From Brachybacterium halotolerans (GTDB lineage: Bacteria > Actinomycetota > Actinomycetes > Actinomycetales > Dermabacteraceae): DNA of 64,000 bases. Positions 46,730 through 55,237 of this stretch are shown here, piece by piece. The notes beneath the pieces were generated by a model that saw only the letters and a program-made list of their open reading frames with translations, was not told where the DNA came from and did no database searches. Where the stretch lies: assembly GCF_016623465.1 (NCBI RefSeq), contig NZ_JAEDAJ010000003.1, positions 341,355 to 405,354 of the forward strand, given 5' to 3'. Numbering within the stretch: position 1 is the first letter of the stretch; every line of letters begins with the position of its first letter. Position numbers and translations under genes: made by a program.

Positions 46730-47617
46730 ATGACTACATTCACGAGTTCCAGCGTGCCCGACCAGAGCGGCCGCACCATCGTCGTCACCGGCGCGAACAG
46801 CGGGATCGGCAGGGCGGCCGCACGGGTGCTGGCCTCCCGCGGCGCCCATGTCATCCTCGCCGTGCGCTCGGTCGAGAAGGGCGAGAGCGCCGTGTCGACG
46901 ATGGCGGGCGACGTGGAGGTGCGTCGGCTGGATCTCGCCGATCTCGACTCCGTGCGCGAGTTCACTCAGGCCGCCCCGGAGTCCATCGACGTCCTGATCA
47001 ACAACGCGGGGGTGATGGTGCCTCCGTTCTCCCGCACCGCCCAGGGCTTCGAGCTGCAGATGGGCACCAACCACTTCGGGCACTTCGCCCTCACCAACCT
47101 GCTGCTCGACCGGATCCGGGACCGCGTGGTGACGGTGTCATCGGTGGGCCACCGCATGGGGCGCATCGATTTCGACGACCTGGAATGGACGCGTCGCCGC
47201 TACCGCCCGATGGCGGCGTACGGGCAGTCCAAGCTCGCGAACCTGCTGTTCACCGCGGAGCTGCAGCGTCGACTGAGCGCCGCCGGATCCCCCGTGATCG
47301 CCGTCGCGGCGCACCCCGGCGTGTCGTCGACGAACCTGATGCGCAGCAGCGGAGCCCACCCGAGGGGCGAGAGGCTCCGGAGCGCAGCCTTCCGCGTGCT
47401 CCTGCAGAGTGAGGACGCGGGTGCCCTGCCCTCGCTCTACGCCGCGGTGAGCGACATTCCGGGGAACAGCTATGCGGGCCCCAGCCGTCTCATGGAGAGC
47501 AGGGGCGCACCGGTGCTCGTGGGACGTTCGCGCCGGGCGCGGGACCCCGAGGTCGCGCGCCGACTCTGGGTCGCCTCGGAGCAGCTCACGGGGGTCCGCT
47601 TCCCGTCGCTGCCGTGA
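46730..47617 (+). CDS. Short-chain dehydrogenase/reductase
   Basis: A 295-residue classical SDR. The cofactor motif reads VVTGANSGIGRAAA (about residues 18-31), NNAGVM lies near residue 92, and the catalytic Ser and Tyr-x-x-x-Lys are seen as TVSSVGHRMG and YGQSKLAN. It resembles retinol-dehydrogenase-like or WW-domain oxidoreductase-like bacterial SDRs. The start is ATG 46730 rather than the TTG at 46694, which is part of the promoter. The adjacent divergent TetR protein is the likely regulator. Confidence 0.88.
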   Translation: MTTFTSSSVPDQSGRTIVVTGANSGIGRAAARVLASRGAHVILAVRSVEKGESAVSTMAGDVEVRRLDLADLDSVREFTQAAPESIDVLINNAGVMVPPFSRTAQGFELQMGTNHFGHFALTNLLLDRIRDRVVTVSSVGHRMGRIDFDDLEWTRRRYRPMAAYGQSKLANLLFTAELQRRLSAAGSPVIAVAAHPGVSSTNLMRSSGAHPRGERLRSAAFRVLLQSEDAGALPSLYAAVSDIPGNSYAGPSRLMESRGAPVLVGRSRRARDPEVARRLWVASEQLTGVRFPSLP

Positions 47618-47624
47618 CGTCGAC

Positions 47625-47650
47625 GTCGGCGTCAGGGCCCGGACGCCGAC
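47625..47650. terminator. Convergent hairpin between SDR and fdxA
   Basis: GTCGGCGTC (47625-47633) pairs perfectly with GACGCCGAC (47642-47650) around an 8-base loop. It lies 8 bases after the SDR stop and 11 bases after the fdxA stop, so it can serve both strands. Confidence 0.65.
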
Positions 47651-47660
47651 GAGCGGACGC

Positions 47661-47990
47661 TCACTCCAGAGGATTCTCCTGCGGGGGCAGCGCCTCGATG
47701 AGCGGGTGGTCCTTGTCGATGACACCGGTCTTCGCGGCACCGCCGGGGGCGCCGAGCTCGTCGAAGAACTCGACGTTGGCGTTGTAGTAGTCGGCCCACT
47801 CGTCGGGCAGATCGTCCTCGTAGAAGATGGCCTCGACGGGGCAGACGGGCTCGCAGGCGCCGCAGTCCACGCACTCGTCGGGCTGGATGTACAGCGACCG
47901 ATTCCCCTCGTAGATGCAGTCCACGGGGCATTCGTCCACGCAGGCGCGATCCTTCACGTCCACGCAGGGCAGGGCGATCACATAGGTCAC
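47661..47990 (-). CDS. fdxA: 7Fe ferredoxin
   Basis: A 109-residue electron carrier with one [3Fe-4S] and one [4Fe-4S] cluster. The first motif is C-x7-C-xxx-CP (CVDVKDRACVDECPVDC) and the second is CVDCGACEPVCPVEA. The C-terminal ~50 residues are the extended acidic part typical of actinobacterial FdxA. The start is GTG 47990. Its promoter is of SoxR/MerR type with a 19-base spacer (48049-48079), identical in plan to that of sodA nearby. Confidence 0.95.
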   Translation of the reverse strand: MTYVIALPCVDVKDRACVDECPVDCIYEGNRSLYIQPDECVDCGACEPVCPVEAIFYEDDLPDEWADYYNANVEFFDELGAPGGAAKTGVIDKDHPLIEALPPQENPLE

Positions 47991-48048
47991 GCTCGCGGCT
48001 CCTTCCTCGCTCGCTCCTCGCTCGTCGCGGGCGATCCCGCATCCCTCG

Positions 48049-48079
48049 ACGGTAGAACCTCACGCGCGCTTGAGGTCAA
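48049..48079 (-). promoter_or_regulatory. fdxA promoter with SoxR-like box and 19-base spacer
   Basis: On the minus strand TTGACC (48079-48074) and TACCGT (48054-48049) are separated by 19 bases. The spacer carries the near-palindrome CCTCAAGCGCGCGTGAGG (48075-48058, one mismatch), close to the E. coli SoxR box CCTCAAGTTAACTTGAGG. A 19-base spacer is the hallmark of MerR/SoxR-activated promoters. The start would be about 52 bases before fdxA. Confidence 0.82.
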
Positions 48080-48125
48080 TCCGCGGTGATAGCGTCGTCC
48101 GCCCCTGCTCAGGAGAGGCGCCCGC

Positions 48126-48485
48126 ATGACCTCGTACGACGTGACCGAGAACGACACCGCACAGGCGCTCGGGAGCGGGGACGTCCCCGTGCTCGCGACG
48201 CCCCGACTGCTCGCCTGGATGGAGGCCGAGACCGTCCGCGCGGCCTCCGCGCACCTCGATGAGGGACGCACGAGCGTGGGCACGGCCGTGCGGATCGTGC
48301 ACGCGGTGCCGACGCCCGTGGGCGGGACGGTCGAGATCACGGCCGAGGGGCCCGCCGACCCGGCGCAGCGCACCTGGATCTTCACCGTCCGGGCGACCGA
48401 TGCCCGCGGCCGGATCGTGGGTGAAGGCGAGATCGACCGCGCCCCCGTCGACCGCGAGCGCTTCCTGGAGCGCCTCGCCCGGTGA
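48126..48485 (+). CDS. Hotdog-fold thioesterase-like protein (fluoroacetyl-CoA thioesterase-like)
   Basis: A 119-residue hotdog-fold protein. The central helix and active-site region read VLATPRLLAWMEAETVRAASAHLDEGRTSVGTAVRIVHAVPTPVG, where the conserved Glu and the later His-Ala-x-P match the FlK-like thioesterase family. CAGGAGAGG lies before ATG 48126. It stands between the SoxR-like promoters of fdxA and sodA and is divergent from fdxA. The substrate is unknown; acyl-CoA hydrolysis is the family expectation. Confidence 0.85.
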   Translation: MTSYDVTENDTAQALGSGDVPVLATPRLLAWMEAETVRAASAHLDEGRTSVGTAVRIVHAVPTPVGGTVEITAEGPADPAQRTWIFTVRATDARGRIVGEGEIDRAPVDRERFLERLAR

Positions 48486-48537
48486 CGCACCGGGTCTGAC
48501 GCCGCGCGCCCAGTCCCGTGCCCTGAGCCCCCGGCCC

Positions 48538-48568
48538 TTGACCTCACGTGCACTTGAAGTCCTACCGT
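48538..48568 (+). promoter_or_regulatory. sodA promoter with SoxR-like box and 19-base spacer
   Basis: TTGACC (48538-48543), a 19-base spacer and TACCGT (48563-48568). The spacer carries CCTCACGTGCACTTGAAG (48542-48559), an imperfect copy of the SoxR box. Over 37 bases it differs from the fdxA promoter at only 7 positions, and -35, -10 and spacing are identical. Transcription would start about 30 bases before sodA. Confidence 0.82.
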
Positions 48569-48605
48569 CGAAGGCGTCCTATCAGCGACAGGAGAGGAAT
48601 CCACG

Positions 48606-49232
48606 ATGGCGGAGTACACGCTTCCCGATCTCGATTATGACTACGCGGCGCTGGAGCCCCATATCTCGGGCCGGATCATGGAGCTGCACCATGACAAGCA
48701 CCATGCGACGTACGTGAAGGGCGCGAACACGGCGCTGGACAAGCTGGCGGCGGCGCGCGAGGCGAACGATTTCGGTGCGATCAACCAGCTGTCGAAGGAT
48801 CTGGCGTTCAACCTGGGTGGTCACACGAACCACTCGATCTTCTGGAAGAACCTCTCGCCGGAGGGTGGGGACAAGCCCACGGGTGAGCTGGCGTCCGCGA
48901 TCGATGAGTTCTTCGGGTCGTTCGATGCGTTCCAGGCGCAGTTCACGGCGGCGGCCCTGGGGATCCAGGGGTCGGGCTGGGCGATCCTGGCGTATGAGCC
49001 GATCGCGGGGAACCTGGTGATCGAGCAGTTCTACGATCAGCAGAACGGGATCCCGGTCGCGACGGTGCCGCTGTTCCAGCTGGACATGTGGGAGCACGCG
49101 TTCTACCTGGATTACCAGAACGTGAAGGCTGATTATGTGAAGGCGATCTGGAACATCGTGAACTGGGCGGATGTCCAGGCGCGGTTCGAGAACGCGCGCA
49201 GCACGAAGGGCCTGGTCAACCCCGGCGCCTGA
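48606..49232 (+). CDS. sodA: Superoxide dismutase (Fe/Mn)
   Basis: Converts superoxide to oxygen and hydrogen peroxide. The 208-residue protein shows the metal-binding [10 protein letters not shown] (about residues 28-37), [11 protein letters not shown] (about 76-86) and [15 protein letters not shown] (about 160-174), so all four ligands are in place. GGAGAGGAA lies before ATG 48606. Codon choice differs from the neighbours: alanine is almost always GCG and Asp often GAT, where other genes here favour GCC and GAC. That may reflect transfer or high expression. The SoxR-like promoter suggests induction by redox-active compounds. Confidence 0.96.
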   Translation: MAEYTLPDLDYDYAALEPHISGRIMELHHDKHHATYVKGANTALDKLAAAREANDFGAINQLSKDLAFNLGGHTNHSIFWKNLSPEGGDKPTGELASAIDEFFGSFDAFQAQFTAAALGIQGSGWAILAYEPIAGNLVIEQFYDQQNGIPVATVPLFQLDMWEHAFYLDYQNVKADYVKAIWNIVNWADVQARFENARSTKGLVNPGA

Positions 49233-49298
49233 GCGCCACGACCCACCTGACCCGCTGACCCCCGCGGAGCACCGCTGAGGGTCCGCGTGTGATCGGCC

Positions 49299-49333
49299 GA
49301 CGGCCGGTCCCTCCATGCGAGGGGCCGGCCGTC
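49299..49333. terminator. Hairpin between sodA and the convergent DUF1990 gene
   Basis: GACGGCCGGTCCC (49299-49311) pairs with GGGGCCGGCCGTC (49321-49333) around a 9-base loop. It lies 66 bases after sodA and just beyond the DUF1990 stop, so it can end transcription from both sides. Confidence 0.8.
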
Positions 49334-49336
49334 TCG

Positions 49337-49906
49337 TCATCCCTCGTCCAGAGCCCGCAGGTACCGGCGCGTGATGCGCTCCTGGACGATCCGCGCGAGC
49401 GGGGCTCCGGCCCTGACCAGAGGAGAGCCGGGCCGCGAGTATCCGGAGATCCTCAGCCGCAGCGCGCCGTCGGCCGCTCGGACGACCTCGAAGCGCTCGA
49501 TCCCGGCCTCCGGATGCCCGGGGAGCGTGCCGTAGGTGAGACCGCGGCGGTCGGGCTCCTCGAAGACCTGGAGGACGCGGCACGGTGCGCGGACGCCGAG
49601 CGGCCCGACGCCGAGGCGCAGCTCGATGACGTCGCCGGGGTGCGCGGCGCCCTCCCGATCGGGGCCGGGGTCGACGGCGACCTCGAGGCCTGCACGCGTG
49701 TGCATCCGCCACGGGAGCAGGTCCTGGACGGCGCCGTCCAGATCGCGCCGGGCCAGCGGCGCAGTGTGCTCGATCCTGCGGAAGCCGGGCGGGACCACGT
49801 CCGGTGCTGCGGCATCCCACGGCGCCGTGACCTCGGCGTTCCGCAGCTGCGCCGCCCGGTGAGGTGCCAGCGGGACCACTCCGCGCCTGCAGGGGCGTCG
49901 GCTCAT
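49337..49906 (-). CDS. DUF1990 family protein
   Basis: A 189-residue protein of unknown function, also found in plants and many actinobacteria. The family pattern is seen in WDAAAPDVVPPGFRRIEHTAPLARRD (about residues 29-54), GDVIELRLGVGPLGVRAPCRVLQVF and YGTLPGHPEAGIERFEVV (about 124-141). The ATG at 49906 overlaps the stop of the TolB-like gene as ATGA, so the two are translationally coupled. No catalytic residues are established for the family. Confidence 0.85.
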   Translation of the reverse strand: MSRRPCRRGVVPLAPHRAAQLRNAEVTAPWDAAAPDVVPPGFRRIEHTAPLARRDLDGAVQDLLPWRMHTRAGLEVAVDPGPDREGAAHPGDVIELRLGVGPLGVRAPCRVLQVFEEPDRRGLTYGTLPGHPEAGIERFEVVRAADGALRLRISGYSRPGSPLVRAGAPLARIVQERITRRYLRALDEG

Positions 49907-50865
49907 GTGGCCGGTTCGTCGGGCAGCGGGGCGTCCGGGAACGGGTAGTCGACGAAGGCGAAGGCCGAGCCGTCGGGCGCCCAGCTGGGGACATTGATCG
50001 TGCCCTGGCCGCCGTCGAGGGCGAGCAGTGTCGTCGGCCTCGTCCAGTCGTCGACGTCGACCATGCGCAGCTCGACGGGGCGGTCCGCGGGGTGCCCGAC
50101 CGTGCCGGGCGGGAAGCTCAGGTAGACGGCGACGTCGCCGGTGGGGGCGATGTGCGGGAACCAGTTCACGCGCTCGTCGAAGGTCAGCTGCTCGATGCCG
50201 GTGCCGTCGGGCCGCACCCGGGCGAGCTGCGCGTGGCCCGGCGTCGTCGAGAACTGCTCGGTGTTCAGCAGGATCCAGGAGCCGTCGGGCGTCCATTCGC
50301 AGCCGTCGGCCGGACCGGGATCGGTGGTGACGCTCCGGTCGTCAGAGCCGTCGGCGCGGATCGTGTGGATCAGGGCCCGCGACCAGGCGTCCTCGCCGCT
50401 GAGCTCGATGCGCACGTAGCCGAGCAGAGCCCCGTCGGGGCTCACGCCGTGCAGGAAGTGCCAGACGCCGTCCTCGCTGGTCGCCCGGCGGATCGGGGAG
50501 CCGTCGAAGGGGACGTGCCAGATGTGGTGGTCGCTCGCGGAGGCGAAGACTCCGGTGCCGTCCGGGGCGAGCACGTGGTCGTTGTTCACGGGCGGCAGGC
50601 CGGGCGCGTCGACCCGCTGAGGGTCCTGCGAGCCGTCGGACGGGAGGGTCCACAGCGCGCCCTCGGCGTTCACGAGCAGCTGCCCGTCGGCCCGCCAATT
50701 CGGCGCCTCGAAGAGGCGCTCGGAGGAGACGTGGACCGTCCGGATCGCGCCGCTGCCACGCTCCCACACGCGGATCCGGGAGACCTGACCCGCGGCGAGC
50801 GTGCGCCACGGGACGTTCGACGGGGCGGGCGACGGCACGGTCGACGAGGTGGGTGGCGTGCTCAT
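49903..50865 (-). CDS. TolB-like beta-propeller protein
   Basis: A 320-residue protein made of repeated beta-propeller blades. TPDGSWIL, SPDGALLGY, APDGTGVFA and APDGSAFAFVDYPF repeats recur about every 40-50 residues, the PD40/TolB pattern. ATG 50865 follows AAGGAG by 7 bases. No signal peptide is visible, so it is probably cytoplasmic, unlike classical TolB. Similar proteins are annotated oligogalacturonate-lyase-like or biopolymer-transport-like; the function here is unknown. It precedes the DUF1990 gene in one coupled unit. Confidence 0.8.
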   Translation of the reverse strand: MSTPPTSSTVPSPAPSNVPWRTLAAGQVSRIRVWERGSGAIRTVHVSSERLFEAPNWRADGQLLVNAEGALWTLPSDGSQDPQRVDAPGLPPVNNDHVLAPDGTGVFASASDHHIWHVPFDGSPIRRATSEDGVWHFLHGVSPDGALLGYVRIELSGEDAWSRALIHTIRADGSDDRSVTTDPGPADGCEWTPDGSWILLNTEQFSTTPGHAQLARVRPDGTGIEQLTFDERVNWFPHIAPTGDVAVYLSFPPGTVGHPADRPVELRMVDVDDWTRPTTLLALDGGQGTINVPSWAPDGSAFAFVDYPFPDAPLPDEPAT

Positions 50866-50960
50866 CTTCGGGCTCCTTCGCAACGGCGGACGACGGCCTC
50901 CTCTTACCTCGCGGCACCCGATGGGGCGGCGACGGCGGGAACAGGACCGAGGTACTCAGG

Positions 50961-51668
50961 CTATCCGCGCGCGCACGGCATGTCCCGGGCCGTCCGTTCC
51001 ATCGCGGTGTCGTCGGTCCGCCGTCGTGCGGCCTCGACCAGCTGGCGATGGAAGCGGTCCTCGCCGGTGACCTCCGGGTGGAAGGCCAGGCCGATGCGGT
51101 CGCCCTGGCGCACCCCGACCACGCGGCCGTCGGGCAGGGACGCGAGCACCTCGACAGCGGCGTCCCTCCCCGCCGTGCCCCCGCCGAGCTCCTCGACGAG
51201 CGGAGCGCGGATGAAGGCGCTGAGCACGGGCGGCCCATCGAACGCGGGCGTGACCAGGGCGGTCTCGAAGGAGTCGGTCTGGGTGCCGAAGGCGTTGCGG
51301 CGCACCAGCACGTCGAGGCCGCCGAGCGTCTCCTGGCCCGGTGCGGCATCGAGGATCCGGTCGGCGAGCAGGATGAGACCCGCGCAGGTGCCGAGCACCG
51401 GGAGACCCTCGCGGATGCGATCGCGCAGCGGGTCGCGCAGGCCCGTGAGCCGGGAGAGGCGGTCGATGACGCTGGACTCGCCGCCCGGCAGCACGAGCGC
51501 GTCCAGACCCTCGAGATCCGCCGGCCGGCGCACGCGCACCACGTGGGCGCCCAGGCCCCGCAGCACGGCCTCGTGCTCGCGCACGTCGCCCTGCAGGGCG
51601 AGGACCCCGACACGCACCTCGGCGCGGTCGCTCTCCTCGCGCGCTCCATCGGCCGCCTCGGGGCTCAC
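50961..51668 (-). CDS. pdxT: Pyridoxal 5'-phosphate synthase glutaminase subunit PdxT
   Basis: Hydrolyses glutamine and delivers ammonia to PdxS for vitamin B6 synthesis. The glutaminase triad is visible: Cys in [10 protein letters not shown], and His and Glu in FHPEVT. The opening [22 protein letters not shown] and [11 protein letters not shown] are hallmark PdxT blocks. I chose GTG 51668 (235 residues), which overlaps the pdxS stop as GTGA; a GTG at 51617 is an alternative that would begin [11 protein letters not shown]. The C-terminus has a ~20-residue extension. Confidence 0.94.
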   Translation of the reverse strand: MSPEAADGAREESDRAEVRVGVLALQGDVREHEAVLRGLGAHVVRVRRPADLEGLDALVLPGGESSVIDRLSRLTGLRDPLRDRIREGLPVLGTCAGLILLADRILDAAPGQETLGGLDVLVRRNAFGTQTDSFETALVTPAFDGPPVLSAFIRAPLVEELGGGTAGRDAAVEVLASLPDGRVVGVRQGDRIGLAFHPEVTGEDRFHRQLVEAARRRTDDTAMERTARDMPCARG

Positions 51669-52600
51669 CAGCCGCGCTCGGCCAGGCGGTGGGGCGCGGG
51701 GAGGTCCGCGACGCTGATGCCGACCATGGCCTTGCCGAGCCCGCGCGAGACGTCGGCGACCACGGCGGGGTCGTCGTGGAAGGTCGTCGCCTGCACGATC
51801 GCCGCGGCGCGCTTCGCGGGGTCGCCGGAGGTGAAGATGCCCGAGCCGACGAAGACGCCGTCGGCCCCGAGCTGCATCATCATCGCGGCGTCGGCCGGGG
51901 TGGCGATGCCGCCGGCGGTGAAGAGGACGACGGGCAGTGTCCCGGTCGCCGCGACCTCCGCGACCAGCGGATACGGGGCCTGCAGCTCCTTCGCGGCGAC
52001 GTAGAGCTCCTCCTCGGTCAGGGAGGCGAGGCGGCGGATCTCGGCGCGGATGGTGCGGATGTGGCGGGTCGCCTCGGAGACGTCGCCGGTGCCGGCCTCG
52101 CCCTTGGAGCGGATCATCGCGGCGCCCTCGGCGATGCGCCGCAGTGCCTCGCCGAGGTTCGTCGCCCCGCACACGAACGGCACGGTGAAGTCCTGCTTGG
52201 CGATGTGGTGGGCGTGGTCGGCGGGGGAGAGGACCTCGGACTCGTCCACGTAGTCCACGCCCAGCTCCTGCAGGATCTGCGCCTCGACGAAGTGTCCGAT
52301 GCGGGCCTTCGCCATCACGGGGATCGTGACGGCCTGCTGGATCTGCTCGATGAGCTGCGGGTCGCTCATGCGGGCGACGCCTCCCTGAGCGCGGATGTCG
52401 GCGGGCACGCGCTCCAGGGCCATCACCGCCACGGCGCCCGCGTCCTGCGCGATCCTCGCCTGCTCGGCGTCGACGACGTCCATGATCACGCCGCCCTTGA
52501 GCATCTCGGCGAGTCCGCGCTTGACGCGGACGGTGCCCGCGGCGGGCTCCTGCGCGGCGTCGGCGCTGGTGGCAGGGGTGGTGGATGCGGGTGCGCTCAT
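51665..52600 (-). CDS. pdxS: Pyridoxal 5'-phosphate synthase lyase subunit PdxS
   Basis: The synthase subunit that joins ribose 5-phosphate, glyceraldehyde 3-phosphate and ammonia to make pyridoxal phosphate. The 311-residue protein has a (beta/alpha)8 barrel with [49 protein letters not shown] carrying a catalytic lysine, and [16 protein letters not shown]. The first ~22 residues are a variable extension. GAGGAG lies before ATG 52600. Divergent from the MocR-type regulator, its likely activator. Confidence 0.97.
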   Translation of the reverse strand: MSAPASTTPATSADAAQEPAAGTVRVKRGLAEMLKGGVIMDVVDAEQARIAQDAGAVAVMALERVPADIRAQGGVARMSDPQLIEQIQQAVTIPVMAKARIGHFVEAQILQELGVDYVDESEVLSPADHAHHIAKQDFTVPFVCGATNLGEALRRIAEGAAMIRSKGEAGTGDVSEATRHIRTIRAEIRRLASLTEEELYVAAKELQAPYPLVAEVAATGTLPVVLFTAGGIATPADAAMMMQLGADGVFVGSGIFTSGDPAKRAAAIVQATTFHDDPAVVADVSRGLGKAMVGISVADLPAPHRLAERGW

Positions 52601-52723
52601 GGCGTCTCCTCGGGGTGCACGGGTGCGAGCGTGGATGGGTGAAGCGGGGGTGTGCGGTGGCGGTTCCCCGCGGCGAGTAATGGTGCGCGGCCGTGGGAAC
52701 TATGACCTAGGCCAAAAAGTAGC

Positions 52724-52737
52724 ACGGCCCGGGCCGT
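52724..52737. promoter_or_regulatory. Palindrome between pdxS and its regulator gene
   Basis: The perfect 14-base palindrome ACGGCCCGGGCCGT lies in the ~184-base divergent region, about 50 bases before the regulator's start. The AT-richer block CTAGGCCAAAAAGTAG (52708-52723) next to it could be part of the pdxS promoter. Binding by PdxR is inference. Confidence 0.5.
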
Positions 52738-52784
52738 ATTTCGAGGGTCGTTCGGCCGACGGTCCGCCGCCTAGACTGCCGAGC

Positions 52785-54215
52785 GTGGACGACGGCGAGC
52801 AGCAGACGGTGAACGCGCAGGACAGCGCCCCCACCACCGCGTCGACCGCTGCGTCGAGCGCCGCGCCCACCGTCGGCATCACCGGATCCACCGCCCTCGA
52901 GATCGCGGACAGCGTGCGCGGGCTCGTCGAGCGCGGCGTGCTGGGCGCCGGCGACCCGCTCCCGCCCGTCCGCACCCTGGCCGAGCAGGTGGGGGTCAAC
53001 CGCAACACCGCCGTCGCCGCCTATCGCCGGCTGTCGCGTGCAGGCATCGTGGTCGCCCAGGGCCGTGCCGGCACCCGCATCGCGGGGCGTGCCCGCATCC
53101 CCCAGGAGGGCGCCGCACCGGCGGGCCCGCTGCGCGACGTCGCGAGCGGCAACCCGGCCCCGCGCTTCATCCCCGATCCCTCCCGGGCGCTGCGCGCGGT
53201 CACCGGCCGACCGGTGCTGTACGGCGAGCCCGTGGTCGACGCCGGTCTCGAGGCGTGGGCGCGCCAGTGGATGGAACCGGATGTCCCCTCGACCCGGCAC
53301 ATCACCGTCACCGGCGGCGCCGTCGATGCGATCGAGCGTCTCCTCGCCCAGGTCCTCGAGCGCGACGACGCCGTGGGCCTCGAGGACCCCTGCTTCCTCG
53401 CGAGCATCCAGACCGTGCGCCTGGGCGGCTACCGGCCCGTCGGCATCCCCGTCGACGACGAGGGCATGACCGTCGATGGCCTGACGGCCGCGCTCGAGGC
53501 GGGTGTCCGTGCGATCGTCTGCACCCCGCGCGCCCAGAACCCCACCGGGGCCTCGCTCAGCGCGCGCCGCGCCGAGCAGCTGCGCACGGTGCTGGCCCAC
53601 CACCCGTTCGTACTTGTCATCGAGGACGACTACTACTCGATGCTCGCCCGCGGCCCGTTCCGCTCGATCGTCGGTCCAGGGCACGAGCGCTGGGCCCTGG
53701 TCCGCTCGGTCTCGAAGTTCCTGGGACCCGATCTGTGCCTCGCGCTGGTCGCCTCCGACGAGCGCACCGCCTCCCGCCTCGCCCTGCGCCTGAGCCCCGG
53801 CACCACCTGGGTCAGCCACCTCCTGCAGCGCATCGCGCACGCCCTCCTCTCCGACGAGGACTCCCGCGCCCTCATCGACTGCGCCGCCGCCCACTACGCC
53901 GATCGCAGTACCCGGATGCGCGAGCTCCTGCGAGCTCGCGATCTCGAGGTCGCGGAGCAGGACGGGATGAGTCTGTGGGTGGGGTGCGGGGTCGATGCCC
54001 GAGCGGTCTCCGAGCGTCTGATGCGCCGCGGATGGCTCGTGCGTACCGGCGCCGAGTTCGACCTCGGGGCCGACGACGGGCCGACGGCCCCTCGCGCCGG
54101 AGCGTCGGCCGACCAGCACCTGCGCATCACCGTGCACGACCTCGACGATGAGGAGGCGCAGGCGTTCGCCGCCGACCTGAGCGCCTCCGTGGGCGAGGTG
54201 CGCGAGCGGGCCTGA
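52785..54215 (+). CDS. pdxR: MocR/PdxR-type regulator (GntR domain fused to aminotransferase-like domain)
   Basis: A 476-residue regulator. The N-terminal GntR helix-turn-helix reads PLPPVRTLAEQVGVNRNTAVAAYRRLSRAGIVVAQGRAGT (about residues 61-100). The rest is a fold-type I aminotransferase-like domain with TPRAQNPTGASLS and SVSKFLGPD, where the lysine would bind pyridoxal phosphate. GTG 52785 lies 7 bases after TAGACT (52772-52777), so the transcript is probably leaderless. Its place divergent from pdxST supports a role as a vitamin-B6 sensor that controls them (known for PdxR of related bacteria). Confidence 0.92.
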   Translation: MDDGEQQTVNAQDSAPTTASTAASSAAPTVGITGSTALEIADSVRGLVERGVLGAGDPLPPVRTLAEQVGVNRNTAVAAYRRLSRAGIVVAQGRAGTRIAGRARIPQEGAAPAGPLRDVASGNPAPRFIPDPSRALRAVTGRPVLYGEPVVDAGLEAWARQWMEPDVPSTRHITVTGGAVDAIERLLAQVLERDDAVGLEDPCFLASIQTVRLGGYRPVGIPVDDEGMTVDGLTAALEAGVRAIVCTPRAQNPTGASLSARRAEQLRTVLAHHPFVLVIEDDYYSMLARGPFRSIVGPGHERWALVRSVSKFLGPDLCLALVASDERTASRLALRLSPGTTWVSHLLQRIAHALLSDEDSRALIDCAAAHYADRSTRMRELLRARDLEVAEQDGMSLWVGCGVDARAVSERLMRRGWLVRTGAEFDLGADDGPTAPRAGASADQHLRITVHDLDDEEAQAFAADLSASVGEVRERA

Positions 54216-54238
54216 CCTGCGCTGACGTTCGCGACGGG

Positions 54239-54919
54239 TCAGGTGCGGGGCTCGTCCTCGGTCCGTGCGGCCTCGGCGATCGTGGCCTCGCGCAGCAGCT
54301 GCAGACGGGCCTCGCGGTCGGCCTCGTGGCGTGAGCGGGCGATCGCGCGCGCTGCCGCCGCATCCCGGTCGCCGATGGCCCGCAGCATCTCGGTGCGGGA
54401 GGCCAGGGAGTCCTCCCAGCGCCCCTGCACCTCGAGCAGCGCGCTCGCTCCGGGTGCCAGGTGGACCGCCAGGGCCTCCAGCAGCTCGCTGAGCACCGGG
54501 TTCTGCGCGGCGGTCCACAGCGCCCGATGGGCGGCGAGGTCGCGGCGGGCGAGCTCGGCGGGGTCGTAGTCCTCGAGTGCGCGGTCGCGGTCCAGGAGCG
54601 CCTCGAGCCGCAGCACGTCCTGCACGGTGCGGTGCACGGCGGCATCGCCGGCGATCTGCTCCTCGAGCGGGATGCGCGCGTCGTGCGCCTGCAGGATCAC
54701 CTGGGGGTCCACCCCGCGCACGGCGAGACCGCGCGCCGCGCGCACGGCCAGCCCCGCCTGCTCGAGCCGCGACAGAGCATCGCGCACAGGCGTGCGCGAG
54801 ACCTCGAAACGGCTGGCCAGAGCCGTTTCACGCAGGGGAGCGCCGGGGGCGAGTTCGCCCTCGAGGATCTCGCTGCGCAGCGTCGTGAACACGCTCTCGC
54901 GGTCGTTCCTGGTGGCCAT
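54239..54919 (-). CDS. GntR-family regulator (FCD domain)
   Basis: A 226-residue regulator. ATG 54919 is the likely start (MATRNDRESVFTTLRSEILEGELAPGAPLRETALASRFEVSRTPVRDALSRLEQAGLAV); the winged helix-turn-helix spans about residues 7-65. The C-terminal all-helical FCD ligand-binding domain has the metal/ligand residues in LARRDLAAHRALWTAA (Asp and His) and later AIARSRHEAD. The target is unknown; it is divergent from the deaminase gene, and repeated GGATACAT-like motifs lie between them. It ends 23 bases after the convergent pdxR gene. Confidence 0.9.
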   Translation of the reverse strand: MATRNDRESVFTTLRSEILEGELAPGAPLRETALASRFEVSRTPVRDALSRLEQAGLAVRAARGLAVRGVDPQVILQAHDARIPLEEQIAGDAAVHRTVQDVLRLEALLDRDRALEDYDPAELARRDLAAHRALWTAAQNPVLSELLEALAVHLAPGASALLEVQGRWEDSLASRTEMLRAIGDRDAAAARAIARSRHEADREARLQLLREATIAEAARTEDEPRT

Positions 54920-55237
54920 GTCGGTGCCTCTCGTGGATCGCGGGGGAGGGGGTGTGTGCGGATGCGATGCAGTCATGACGCACGGATGCAAGGAGTGTAT
55001 CCTAAGCATGTACAAACACCGTCAGAAGATCTCCAGGCGATACATCAAGATGCCAATGGACGCAGAACAGAACGAAAGGATACATAGAACACGAGCATTC
55101 GGGCGAGCAGTGGATGGATCTCGTGCAGCACCTGATCCGAACCCGCTCGACGCGCGCCCCGGCCTCGTACGATGAGCCCACGTCACAGCAGGAGGGAGTC
55201 CGGTGGGCGAACCCCTCCGCCTCGAGAGGAGCACGCG
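54920..55237. promoter_or_regulatory. GntR/deaminase divergent region with repeated GATACA motifs
   Basis: 318 bases without a gene; 54990-55110 is much more AT-rich than its surroundings. TGTATCC (54996-55002, reverse orientation), GATACAT (55039-55045) and GGATACAT (55078-55085) repeat one motif, and CATGTAC (55008-55014) is nearby. These are candidate binding sites for the GntR protein. Function not established. Confidence 0.5.
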
